Positions 43,762 through 51,681 of a stretch of DNA of 64,000 nt are shown piece by piece. Numbering within the stretch: the first letter of the stretch is position 1; each line of letters starts with the position of its first letter. The stretch comes from Kribbella pratensis (GTDB lineage Bacteria > Actinomycetota > Actinomycetes > Propionibacteriales > Kribbellaceae), in contig NZ_SODU01000006.1 in the NCBI RefSeq assembly GCF_004366075.1, forward strand, positions 62,001-126,000, written 5' to 3'. The notes beneath the pieces are model-generated. The model did not search any database. It saw only the letters and a program-made list of their open reading frames with translations, and was not told the DNA's origin. A program made the position numbers and the translations under genes.

Positions 43762-44424
43762 GTGAGAGATCGTGAGGAACTCGTCCGCCGATGGCAGGCC
43801 GGGTGGTCCGTCTCGCGGGGCTGGACCACGGTTGAGGAGGACAACGACGGCATCCTGATCGTCCGGGCAGGTGAGGAGAGCCGGCCGACGGAGTACGTCG
43901 TACTGGATGCCGACGACAAACCGGAACGGGTGGACCGCGCCGCCCAGCTGGCCCTCGCCGACGGCGGCGGGCGCGGCTCGGGCTGGATCACGCTGGCCAC
44001 CGATGACAAGGAAGCCAGGATCGAGCAACTTGAGGAGCTCGGCCTCGAGGTCCAGCAGGACCAGGACTGGCTGATGACGATCCAGCTCTCGGAGCAGCCG
44101 GCACTGAAGCTGCACGAGCGATATTCGTTGCACACCGAACTCGAGGACGACCTGATCATCACCCGCGCCACGATGCACGGCGGAGTGGTGTCGAGCGGCC
44201 GGATGGCGGTCGTCGGCGAGGACGCGGTCGCGGACCGGATCGAGACCGACCCGGCGCACCGCCGGCGCGGACTCGGCAGCGCGGTGATGGCCTCGCTGGT
44301 CGAGGCGGCCGCCGCGAAGGGTGCGAAACGCGGGATCCTGATCGCGTCGATCGACGGCCTGCGGCTGTACCGGAGCCTGGGCTGGAAGGTGATCGCCGAC
44401 ATCGTCATCGCCCGTTGCCGCTGA
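43762..44424 (+). CDS. GNAT family N-acetyltransferase
   Basis: A 220-aa protein with a C-terminal GNAT domain: GVVSSGRMAVVGEDAVADRIETDPAHRRRGLGSAVMASLVEAAAAKGAKRGILIASIDGLRLYRSLGWKVIAD contains the Q/RxxGxG/A loop (RRRGLGSA). The N-terminal half is unassigned. GTG 43762 is preferred over TTG 43750, but neither has a good ribosome site. The substrate is unknown. Confidence 0.83.
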   Translation: MRDREELVRRWQAGWSVSRGWTTVEEDNDGILIVRAGEESRPTEYVVLDADDKPERVDRAAQLALADGGGRGSGWITLATDDKEARIEQLEELGLEVQQDQDWLMTIQLSEQPALKLHERYSLHTELEDDLIITRATMHGGVVSSGRMAVVGEDAVADRIETDPAHRRRGLGSAVMASLVEAAAAKGAKRGILIASIDGLRLYRSLGWKVIADIVIARCR

Positions 44425-44511
44425 GATTCAAACGATTGCCATAGTCAAAGCGTTGTTAAGCGCGGGCCGTTCAGGAGTTGGCAGGCGTCGGCCTGGGCAA
44501 GGCTGCACACC

Positions 44512-45315
44512 ATGACGAACCACCGACGGCCATCGCGACACAACGTGGCCGGTCCGCTCCTCGCGTCCTTGTCGGCTTTGGTGCTGGTGGCCGGTGCCGG
44601 GTGGTTCGTACTGCGTCAGTCGGACAGCAGCACGGTGACGAGCCAGGACACTCCGGTCACGATGGCGACCGCGAGCGACGACGCCTCGTCGGCCACGCCG
44701 GTCCGTCCGACGAGCCCGTCGTACACACCTCGCCGTACTCCGTCCATGACTCCGTCCACTCCGTCTGCGACGAAGAAGGTGACGCCGCGGCCGAGCCGGA
44801 CGACATCGGCGCCCAGCCGGAGCAGCTCGCGAACGCCGCAGCCCACCACGTCGACGCCGACTCGTTCGGCGACGCCGACGCCGGCCAGGAAGACCAAGAC
44901 CTCGGAGCCGGTCGGCGGATCGGGCCCGGCCGAGGCGCAGGTGCTGGATCTGACCAACCAGGAGCGGGCGAAGGCCGGCTGCGGACCGTTGCGGACCAAC
45001 AAGTCGCTGACCCAGGCCGCCGAGGCGCATGCCGCCGACATGGTTGCCGAGCACTACTTCGCGCACGACAGCCTGGACGGCCGCAGCCCGTTCGACCGGA
45101 TGAAGGCGGCCGGGTTCCGGGGCGGCGCGATGGCTGAGAACATTGCCGTCGGCTACACGAGCGCGGCCGCGGTGGTAAAGGGCTGGATGAACAGCGAAGG
45201 GCATCGCGCGAACATCCTCAACTGCACCTACACGATGATCGGGATCGGCTACGACAGCGGCCAGGTGAAGCCGGAGTGGGGCCACGGCAGCTGGGTGCAG
45301 GACTTCGGCGGCTGA
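44512..45315 (+). CDS. CAP/SCP-domain surface protein 1
   Basis: A 267-aa protein: short basic N-terminus, one membrane/signal helix (about 13-34), a Thr/Ser/Pro-rich linker (about 45-135) and a C-terminal bacterial CAP (SCP/PR-1) domain with the classical residues His (AAEAHAADM), Glu (AENIAVGY) and His (SEGHRANIL) plus two cysteines (GCGPL, LNCTY). Such domains are exported and their activity in actinobacteria is largely unknown. First of three consecutive CAP genes on the same strand. Confidence 0.88.
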   Translation: MTNHRRPSRHNVAGPLLASLSALVLVAGAGWFVLRQSDSSTVTSQDTPVTMATASDDASSATPVRPTSPSYTPRRTPSMTPSTPSATKKVTPRPSRTTSAPSRSSSRTPQPTTSTPTRSATPTPARKTKTSEPVGGSGPAEAQVLDLTNQERAKAGCGPLRTNKSLTQAAEAHAADMVAEHYFAHDSLDGRSPFDRMKAAGFRGGAMAENIAVGYTSAAAVVKGWMNSEGHRANILNCTYTMIGIGYDSGQVKPEWGHGSWVQDFGG

Positions 45316-45434
45316 CCGCCCTCGGGGCGAGGTTCGCGGCGGTCAGTCAATCGTTTTCTTCAGGATTCGTTAAGAGGGCACTCGGCTCCGTAACGATGAC
45401 CTTGCGCGTCGGTTAAGGTCGCTGTTCGGTGAGA

Positions 45435-45449
45435 CCAGGGGGGACCTGG
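45435..45449 (+). promoter_or_regulatory. Leader hairpin with G-rich loop upstream of CAP gene 2
   Basis: CCAGG-GGGGA-CCTGG is a perfect 5-bp stem with a GGGGA loop in the 5' leader of the second CAP gene, downstream of a possible -10 (TAAGGT, 45414-45419) and about 60 nt before the ATG. Confidence 0.45.
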
Positions 45450-45509
45450 CTGGACCACGGGGAACGACGCGCAACTCGGTACGAAAAACGAAGAGGATTC
45501 GCCCATCCC

Positions 45510-46493
45510 ATGACGGATTCGCCTACCCCCCGGCGGCACCGCGGCAGTAGACGAGCTCCCCGGCGGAGCCGTGGCCTGGTCGGCCCTGTCGTCAGCGCGC
45601 TCTCGGTCCTGGTCGCGATCGGACCGGTGGTCTGGCTGATGTCTCGCGACACCAACCGGGTCGACGACGCCGCCAGGGTCCAGTACGTCTCCGACGGCAC
45701 CCGCGTCGACGGCCGATCGGCGGTCGAGGGTACGGCGGCCGGCACGCCGCTGATGACCCTCACGAAGACCTTGCCGGACGGCCGAACGACGACAGCAGTC
45801 CTCGGTACGCCGGCTTTCGGCGCGGCCGCGTCCTCCTCCGCGACCCCGACGAGCCCAGGTACGTCGAGCGACACCCCCAGCAACGTGCTCACCACGCCGA
45901 CGGCGCCGACCGTCGGCGTGACCACCGTAACGGTGCCGCCGACGACGCCACGCACCACCCGGACCCAGACCGGCAAGCCGACGAAGACCGCGAGTACGAC
46001 ACCGACCCGTACACCGACTCGGACGCCGACCAAGACGCGGTCCACCGACCCGACGCCGAGCGACACCCCGGAGCCGCCGGCCGGTGGCGGCGGGACGAAC
46101 ACGCAGGAGCGGCAGGTCCTCGAGTACACCAACCAGATCCGTGAACAGCAGGGCTGCGGCCCGCTCCGGCTGGACAGCGCACTCGTCGAAGCCGCCGGCA
46201 AGCACGCGTCGGACATGGTCCGCAGGCACTACCTGGACCACACGAATCCCGACGGACAGGACCCGGGCGATCGGATGGCGGCCGCCGGGTACCGCGGGTC
46301 GAGCTGGGGCGAAAACATCGCGGCCGGCTACGACAGCGCACAGAAGGTGGTGGCCGCGTGGATGCAGAGCGACGGGCACCGCAAGAACATCCTGAACTGC
46401 CGGTTCACCACGATCGGCGTCGGATACGACCCAGGCCAGGTGCGGTCGGACTGGGGACCGGGCAGCTGGGTCCAGGACTTCGGCAGAAGCTGA
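45510..46493 (+). CDS. CAP/SCP-domain surface protein 2
   Basis: A 327-aa paralogue of the preceding gene. Arg-rich N-terminus, one membrane helix (about 24-44, VGPVVSALSVLVAIGPVVWLM), a long Thr/Pro/Ser linker and a C-terminal CAP domain with His (AAGKHASDM), Glu (GENIAAGY) and His (SDGHRKNIL), and the ending VGYDPGQVRSDWGPGSWVQDFG shared with protein 1. The ATG at 45510 lacks a close ribosome site (GAAGAGGA is 13 nt away). A longer open frame to 45429 is less likely. Confidence 0.88.
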   Translation: MTDSPTPRRHRGSRRAPRRSRGLVGPVVSALSVLVAIGPVVWLMSRDTNRVDDAARVQYVSDGTRVDGRSAVEGTAAGTPLMTLTKTLPDGRTTTAVLGTPAFGAAASSSATPTSPGTSSDTPSNVLTTPTAPTVGVTTVTVPPTTPRTTRTQTGKPTKTASTTPTRTPTRTPTKTRSTDPTPSDTPEPPAGGGGTNTQERQVLEYTNQIREQQGCGPLRLDSALVEAAGKHASDMVRRHYLDHTNPDGQDPGDRMAAAGYRGSSWGENIAAGYDSAQKVVAAWMQSDGHRKNILNCRFTTIGVGYDPGQVRSDWGPGSWVQDFGRS

Positions 46494-46801
46494 GACCGGG
46501 GAGCCATCGTGGTTGTCATCGTGTCCAGAACACCGAGAGTGGCCAGAACGTTGTTCCAGGGCCACAATGTCCGGCCGGTTCACCGCCGGTCCCGGCGGGT
46601 AGGTCCTGTCTGGCGATTCCGCGCCGTCGCGAGCAGGTGCTCGGTGCGGTGCAGTAGGCGGGGAATCGCCAGACAGGACCTCAATCGATCCTTGTCATGG
46701 TGCCGGGCGGTCCTGGGGGGCTCCGGTGAGACGACGTGTGAGGCGTCTCGATCTGACGAGGCACGTCGTGGGGGCGCGACTTCGAAGGGAACAACGAAAT
46801 A
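46494..46801. other. Intergenic region before CAP gene 3
   Basis: 308 bp without a gene. It holds an 81-bp palindromic element at 46601-46681 and, further on, a G-run (TGGGGGGC, 46715-46721) in what is probably the leader of CAP gene 3. No RNA gene is recognised. Confidence 0.6.
46601..46681. repeat. 81-bp element with perfect 20-bp terminal inverted repeats
   Basis: 46601-46620 (beginning AGGTCCTGTCTGG) and 46662-46681 are exact reverse complements; the 41-nt centre is unrelated. The long loop and lack of a T-run argue against a simple terminator. The size and perfect ends fit a MITE-like or solo palindromic element, possibly mobilised by a transposase elsewhere in the genome. Confidence 0.65.
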
Positions 46802-48745
46802 ATGTCCGAGTCCGGCAACGGCCGGTACAAACCACGCAGGAAAGCGACGCGAGCGGCCTCCCGTTCGTCGCGGTCCGGCAACCGGCCCACTCCGCCCGCG
46901 GAAACCACCCCGCCCGCACCACCCGAACCGCCGCGCTACGCGCCGCGGACCAGCGACGAGTCACCGTTCTGGGCGAGCGCGCCGAAGGGCGCCACGTCCA
47001 GCGAGTCCCCGTTCTGGGCCGGCGGCAACCAGTCACGTCCGGCCACGCCGCAGTACGCCCCGCGCGGCGCGCTGCCCAGCTACACCGCACCCGACACCAA
47101 CTCCGGTCTGCCTACTCGGCCCTCTGAGGAGCCGGGTCTCGGAAGCCGGCGGCCTGCTGGTGGTACGCCGTCGTGGGTCGACCAGTCGATCGCAGGCAGC
47201 GACCCCGAACCACCCACGCGGGCACGCCGTGCAGCCGCCCGCACGGAGACCCCGGCCCCGGCGTCGCTCGGCGAAACCGCCGGCACCTGGTCCTCCCGCC
47301 GAGCCGCCGACGACTGGGCCTCCCTAGGCACCGCCTCGGGACGTGCAGCTGACGCAAGTACAACCCGCTCAGCCGCAGACGACCTGTCCGCAGCGGCCAC
47401 CCGCCGCCCAACCACCCGCCCCGAAGCAGCCGCAACCGCATTCGGCCCCGCAGCCGCAGGCGCCGACGCAGCAAGCGCGTCCGACGTCGGCGAATCCGGT
47501 ATGGACGCGGCCCGCGCGAGCACGTCTGGCGTCGGCGAGAGCGCCTTCGGCACCGCAGCCGCAGGTACCGGCGCAGCCGCGGGCGCGTTCGGCGTTCGCG
47601 AGAGCACGTCCGGCGTAGCCGCGGGCGCGTTCGGCGTCGGGCAATCCGGCGTGGACGCGGACCGCGCGAGCACGTCTGGCGTTGGCGCGAGAGCGTTCGG
47701 CGCGGATCGTGTGGACGGCGGCGCGGTTGGGGCCGGTGTTGGCGCGGCGGCGTACGCGGGTGCTGGGTCTGAGGTCGGTGGGACCGACTCGGGGACCGAG
47801 CATGTTGCTGCCGCTGGTGCCTCGAGCGACGGGCGAGGGGCCTCTGGGCCGGGCAGGCCTGGCGGTTCTGGGCCTGGCGGTTCTGGGCCGGGACGGCGGA
47901 CCGCGGCACGGTCGGCGGCGGCTGGGCGGTCGGCTCGTGGCCGCCGTACGGTGATTGCCATTGCTTCTGTCCTGCTGGTGATCACGCCGATCTCGTGGAT
48001 CCTGCTGCACCAGCCGCAGAACGACGAGGCAGACGCATCCATCCCGATCGTCACCCGCACCGACGACACCTACATCACGCCCACCACCAAGGCAGCCGTC
48101 GCAACCCCCTCGGCCCGAGTCACCGTCCCGCCAACGGCGACCCCCACGGCCACCCCCACCAGCACCCCGTCGGAAACCCCCTCGGCAACTCCGTCGAGCA
48201 GTCCGACCAACACCCCGACCGACTCGCCCACCACCAAGTCCTCCAAGACCCCCACCACCGCACCGACGTCGGCCCCGACAACGCAGCCCACCACCGCACC
48301 AACCTCCCCGGGCCGCACAGTCCCCACCCCCACGCCGACCCAGACCACCACCACGACCCCGCCACCACCGGTCGACGGCGGCATGAACGCCGACGAGCAG
48401 CAACTCTTCGACCTGATCGACAACGCCCGCGTGAACAACGGCTGCGCCCGCCTGAAGGAAGACCCGAGCCTCACCTCAGGTGCTCGGTCGACTGCCCAGA
48501 GCCGGGCCACGTCCGGTGACAACCTGAACAGCAGTTCCGGCTCCCAGGTCGGTGCTGGCGGTGACGGCATGACCGCACAGCAGGCCTACAACCAGCTGAT
48601 GAAGAAGTACAGGAGCCAGGTTCTCGACTGTGATCGCACAACGCTCGGAGTAGGTATGAAGTCGGCCACCCACAAGACCGGCCTTCTGTGCCCGATCGTC
48701 TGCGGCTCCGCGACGCGCTACGCGTGGGTGGCGAACTACTCGTAG
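46802..48745 (+). CDS. CAP-like surface protein 3 with large low-complexity N-terminus
   Basis: 647 aa. The first 380 residues are disordered (Arg/Ser/Pro, then Ala/Gly/Ser-rich) and include a 50-residue repeat (about 234 and 284, sharing ARASTSGVG-like and DADRASTSGVG sequences). A single membrane helix (about 383-402, VIAIASVLLVITPISWILL) separates this probably cytoplasmic part from an external Thr/Pro linker (about 430-535). A C-terminal domain (LFDLIDNARVNNGCARLKEDPSL...) is CAP-like but lacks the usual His/Glu/His set, so it is a degenerate CAP domain with extra cysteines. Third CAP gene of the cluster. Confidence 0.82.
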   Translation: MSESGNGRYKPRRKATRAASRSSRSGNRPTPPAETTPPAPPEPPRYAPRTSDESPFWASAPKGATSSESPFWAGGNQSRPATPQYAPRGALPSYTAPDTNSGLPTRPSEEPGLGSRRPAGGTPSWVDQSIAGSDPEPPTRARRAAARTETPAPASLGETAGTWSSRRAADDWASLGTASGRAADASTTRSAADDLSAAATRRPTTRPEAAATAFGPAAAGADAASASDVGESGMDAARASTSGVGESAFGTAAAGTGAAAGAFGVRESTSGVAAGAFGVGQSGVDADRASTSGVGARAFGADRVDGGAVGAGVGAAAYAGAGSEVGGTDSGTEHVAAAGASSDGRGASGPGRPGGSGPGGSGPGRRTAARSAAAGRSARGRRTVIAIASVLLVITPISWILLHQPQNDEADASIPIVTRTDDTYITPTTKAAVATPSARVTVPPTATPTATPTSTPSETPSATPSSSPTNTPTDSPTTKSSKTPTTAPTSAPTTQPTTAPTSPGRTVPTPTPTQTTTTTPPPPVDGGMNADEQQLFDLIDNARVNNGCARLKEDPSLTSGARSTAQSRATSGDNLNSSSGSQVGAGGDGMTAQQAYNQLMKKYRSQVLDCDRTTLGVGMKSATHKTGLLCPIVCGSATRYAWVANYS

Positions 48746-49061
48746 GCAGGCGGAGCTGCACGCAGGCAGAACCCCTCGGGCGACTCTCTTGAGCCGCTGC
48801 GAGTGGGTTCTGCGGCTGTCCTGTCCGAGGTGTGGGTCTGACCACAGCCCGATCCGGGATCGTGCGATAGGCAGTGGTGCGTGGGGACTTGGTATTGCCT
48901 GTTCCCGGTCACCAGCGCCTGTCTCCAGTCCCCGCCGTCGGGCGGCGGGCGGTGGGGATCGTCCACGGGTCGAGCCGGTGGAGTGGATATGTCTGCGTGG
49001 CGCTTCAGCGAGTGGGATCATGGGGGTGAGGACCCTGGTCCACCGGCCTGCGGGAGGTTGG
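48746..49061. other. Intergenic region rich in dyad symmetry
   Basis: 316 bp without a convincing gene. It contains the hairpin at 48766-48813, a CGATC-CGG-GATCG dyad near 48850, and a G-run hairpin just before the next gene. Open frames on both strands have no family resemblance and no ribosome sites. Confidence 0.5.
48766..48813 (+). terminator. Hairpin after CAP gene 3
   Basis: GCAGAACCC (48766-48774) pairs with GGGTTCTGC (48805-48813), and CTCG with CGAG inside it after a one-base bulge, around a 21-nt loop. It lies 20 bp after the CAP3 stop and is the best terminator candidate, though the loop is long. Confidence 0.5.
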
Positions 49062-49316
49062 ATGTACGAGCGGGATGATGTGGATCGGGCGGAGCCGGCG
49101 CATTTCGGGATTCATCCGGAGGCGTTCGCCGAGGAGCGGCCGGATCCGCGGCCCGAGGAGGCCAAGCGGATGGGGCTGAGCCGCCATACCGAGGAAGGCG
49201 CCGTGCTCTACTTCGCGTCGTCGCTCGACCGTGGCAAGCCCGCGCACCGGATGATGGCCTGGATCCTGCTGATCACGTTCGCCGCGCCGGTGATCTACAT
49301 CCTGCTCGTGCTGTAG
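49062..49316 (+). CDS. Small tail-anchored membrane protein
   Basis: An 84-aa protein: acidic soluble part (YERDDVDRAEPAHFGIHPEAFAEERPDPRPEEAKRMGLSRHTEEGAVLYFASSLDRGKPAHR) and a C-terminal membrane helix (MMAWILLITFAAPVIYILLVL). No family recognised. GGGAGG lies 5 nt before the ATG. The frame is open further upstream but without a ribosome site. The end overlaps the opposing regulator gene by 22 bp. Confidence 0.68.
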   Translation: MYERDDVDRAEPAHFGIHPEAFAEERPDPRPEEAKRMGLSRHTEEGAVLYFASSLDRGKPAHRMMAWILLITFAAPVIYILLVL

Positions 49317-50245
49317 AACTCCTGCCGATGCCGCTGCGGCGTCGTACCCAGCAACCCGTGGAAGTGGTGTCGCAGCGCGTCGCTGCTCCCGAACCCGCTC
49401 TCCGCCGCCACCCGCTCGACCGACAGGTCTGTTGTCTCCAGCAACAACCGTGCTCGGTCCAGCCGCTGCTGCAACAACCATGCCTGTCCCGAGCTCCCGG
49501 TCCGCGCCCGGAACTGCCGGGTGAACGTACGCCGTGACATCGCCACCGCTCCCGCCCACTCGTCGAGGGACACCGGCTGGTCGAGCCGTGCCCGCGCCCA
49601 CACCATCGCCTTCTCGATCACGTCGTCGGCGGGGTCCGGCGGCACCGGCACCGGGATGTACTGCGCCTGCGACCCGCTTCGATGTGGCGCCACCACGATG
49701 TCCCGGGCAACCTTCTCCGCCATCTCGACCCCATGGTGCGTGCGTACCAGGTGCAGGCAGCAGTCCAGCGAGGCCGCCGTACCGGCCGATGTGACGACGT
49801 CCCCCTGATCCGACCACAGCACGTCGGCGCGCACCTTCAGGTCCGGATACCGCGACCGCAGCTCGTCGGCGAAGCGCCAATGCGTCACCACCTCGCGCCC
49901 GTCGGCGAGCCCGCTCTCCGCCACGAGGAACGCCCCGAGACACAGCCCGACCACCATCGCTCCCCGCGCGTGTGCCCGCCGGATCGCGTCCAGCAGTACG
50001 TCGGACGCGACCAGACCGGGCTCCCAGCTCGGCAGCACCACGACATCGGCCCGGTCCATCACCTCGAGACCGTGATCCACCGTGATGCCGAACCCGGCGC
50101 TGGTGGCGAACGATCCCGGCTCCTCCGCACAGACGAGTACGTCGTACCGCGCCGGCAGCCCGCGACGTTCGCCGAGCACCAAGCACGGCACGGACAGATG
50201 GAACGGGCTCATCCCGGGATACGCGAGGACCGCGACAGTACGCAT
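49295..50245 (-). CDS. GlxA family transcriptional regulator (DJ-1/PfpI plus AraC HTH)
   Basis: 316 aa. The N-terminal class I glutamine-amidotransferase-like sensor (about 1-170) has the nucleophile elbow VVGLCLGAFLVAESGLADGR, with the Cys retained, and THWRFADEL. The C-terminal AraC helix-turn-helix covers about 215-310 (MSRRTFTRQFRARTGSSGQAWLLQQRLDRARLLLETTDLSVERVAAESGFGSSDALRHHF). Its ligand is unknown. It is divergent from an MBL-fold gene, which may be its target. Confidence 0.92.
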   Translation of the reverse strand: MRTVAVLAYPGMSPFHLSVPCLVLGERRGLPARYDVLVCAEEPGSFATSAGFGITVDHGLEVMDRADVVVLPSWEPGLVASDVLLDAIRRAHARGAMVVGLCLGAFLVAESGLADGREVVTHWRFADELRSRYPDLKVRADVLWSDQGDVVTSAGTAASLDCCLHLVRTHHGVEMAEKVARDIVVAPHRSGSQAQYIPVPVPPDPADDVIEKAMVWARARLDQPVSLDEWAGAVAMSRRTFTRQFRARTGSSGQAWLLQQRLDRARLLLETTDLSVERVAAESGFGSSDALRHHFHGLLGTTPQRHRQEFYSTSRM

Positions 50246-50327
50246 CGGGACAGTATGGCCCGATCTTCAGGAACGATGACTCGCGGGCCAATGGTGAGAC
50301 GGATCGCCAGGCCGGAGGATCGTGGTC

Positions 50328-51089
50328 ATGAAGATCACGCACATCGGCGGCCCGACCGCCGTTCTGGACCTCGGTGGCCTCACGTTCCTGATCGACCCGG
50401 CGTTCGACGAGCCCCGCGACTACCAGCTCCCGGGCCGGGTGATGACCAAGCTGACCGGCCCGGCGATCCCGGCCGCGGAGCTCGGCCCGATCGACGTGGC
50501 CCTGGTCTCGCACGACGAGCACAAGGACAACCTCGACGACGCCGGCCGCGCGCTGCTCCCGTCCATCCCGACCGTCGTCTCGACCCCCGGTGCGGCCGTC
50601 CGCATCCCCGGCGTCCGCGGGCTGAAGAACTGGGAGTCGATCGATCTGCCCCGGCCGGACGGCGGCGTGATCACGGTGACCGGCGTACCGGCGCTGCACG
50701 GCCCGGAAGGCGCGGAGGAGGTCCTCGGCGTGGTCACGGGATTCGTCCTGCAGGGCGACGGACTCCCGACCGTCTACGTCTCCGGCGACAACGCCTCGCT
50801 CGGCCTGGTCAAGGAGATCGCCGACCGGTTCGCGCCGATCGACGTCGCGGTCCTGTTCGCGGGCGCCGCGCGCACCGCGCTCCTGGACGGCGCCAACCTC
50901 ACCCTGACCTCGGCGGACGCGGTCGAGGCGGCCCGCCTGCTCGACGCGGCGACGATCGTCCCGGTCCACACCGAAGGCTGGGCGCACTTCAGCGAGGGCC
51001 CGGAGCAGTTCATCGCTGCGTTCCGTGACGCCGGGCTGGAGGACCGCGTCGCGCTACTCGAGCACGGCGTCGCGACGAGCCTTGATTGA
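50328..51089 (+). CDS. MBL-fold metal-dependent hydrolase (UlaG-like)
   Basis: 253 aa. KITHIGGPTAVLDLGGLTFLIDPAFD starts the fold; the metal motif is SHDEHKDNLD (HxxHxDN) at about 61-70, followed by VPALHGPEG, YVSGDNAS and VPVHTEGWAHF. This pattern is typical of UlaG-like lactonase/hydrolase proteins. Physiological substrate unknown. ATG 50328 has GGAGG 9 nt upstream; a GTG two codons earlier is possible but too close to it. Confidence 0.87.
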   Translation: MKITHIGGPTAVLDLGGLTFLIDPAFDEPRDYQLPGRVMTKLTGPAIPAAELGPIDVALVSHDEHKDNLDDAGRALLPSIPTVVSTPGAAVRIPGVRGLKNWESIDLPRPDGGVITVTGVPALHGPEGAEEVLGVVTGFVLQGDGLPTVYVSGDNASLGLVKEIADRFAPIDVAVLFAGAARTALLDGANLTLTSADAVEAARLLDAATIVPVHTEGWAHFSEGPEQFIAAFRDAGLEDRVALLEHGVATSLD

Positions 51090-51093
51090 GGGC

Positions 51094-51123
51094 TTGACGA
51101 GTACGGAGCGTGACGGATAGCGT
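51094..51123 (+). promoter_or_regulatory. Promoter of the lamin-tail gene
   Basis: TTGACG (51094-51099), an 18-bp spacer and TAGCGT (51118-51123). The same -10 hexamer appears before mdh. Transcription would start near 51130, giving a leader of about 70 nt that contains two G-loop hairpins. Confidence 0.6.
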
Positions 51124-51130
51124 GCGTCCG

Positions 51131-51180
51131 CCGGGGGGAACCGGCAGCTTGCACTCATCGGGCCGGGGGGAATTCGGCCC
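51131..51180 (+). promoter_or_regulatory. Two tandem G-loop hairpins in the lamin-tail leader
   Basis: Hairpin 1 is CCGG-GGGGAA-CCGG (51131-51144). Hairpin 2 is GGGCCG, loop GGGGGAATT, CGGCCC (51160-51180). Both present a run of Gs in the loop. A third G-run (AGGGGGA, about 51188-51194) is the ribosome site before the TTG at 51202. Confidence 0.55.
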
Positions 51181-51201
51181 ACTGCCTAGGGGGACATTCC
51201 T

Positions 51202-51672
51202 TTGTTCGTACGACGCTTCCGCGCGCTCTTTTCCGCCGCCACAGCCGCCCTGGTGCTGGCCGGTACGGCGGCTCTCGCACCCCTGCCGGCCGATGCGGCG
51301 ATCACTGTCGTCCTGAGCGGCATCCAGTACGACCCGCCGGGCGCGGACGACCGTACCAACGCCCAACTGAACAACGAGTTCTTCACCGTCCGCAACATCA
51401 GCTCACGGCCGATCAACCTGTCCGGCTTCCGCGTCCTGGACGCCGCCAACCACCTGTTCGTGTTCCCGCGCGGCTACGTGCTCCCGGGCCGGTCGACGGT
51501 CATCGTCCGCACCGGCAAGAACCGGAACCGCGCACTCACGCTGTACTGGAACCAGAGCTGGTACATCTGGAACAACACCGGCGACACCGCCCGCTTCCAG
51601 ACCCCGGCCGGCAAGACCTTCGACACCTGCACCTACACGGCAGTCACCGGCCGCTACCGCGTCGGCTGCTGA
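51202..51672 (+). CDS. Secreted lamin-tail-like domain protein
   Basis: 156 aa. Signal peptide at about 1-32 (RRFRALFSAATAALVLAGTAALAPLPADA) and a single lamin-tail/LTD-type beta-sandwich: VLSGIQYDPPGADDRTNAQLNNEFFTVRNISSRPINLSGFRVLDAANHLFVFPRGYVLPGRSTVIVRTGKN, then WNNTGDTARFQTPAGKTFDTCTYT. Exported; function unknown, often associated with extracellular nucleases or binding. The TTG start has AGGGGGA at a normal distance. Confidence 0.85.
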   Translation: MFVRRFRALFSAATAALVLAGTAALAPLPADAAITVVLSGIQYDPPGADDRTNAQLNNEFFTVRNISSRPINLSGFRVLDAANHLFVFPRGYVLPGRSTVIVRTGKNRNRALTLYWNQSWYIWNNTGDTARFQTPAGKTFDTCTYTAVTGRYRVGC

Positions 51673-51681
51673 CAGCAACTA

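Noticed and set aside
51131..51180. Minus-strand 6C RNA gene
   Set aside because: The complement has two C-run loops as 6C RNA does, but a good promoter and ribosome site on the plus strand make an mRNA leader the simpler reading. Kept as an alternative in the findings.
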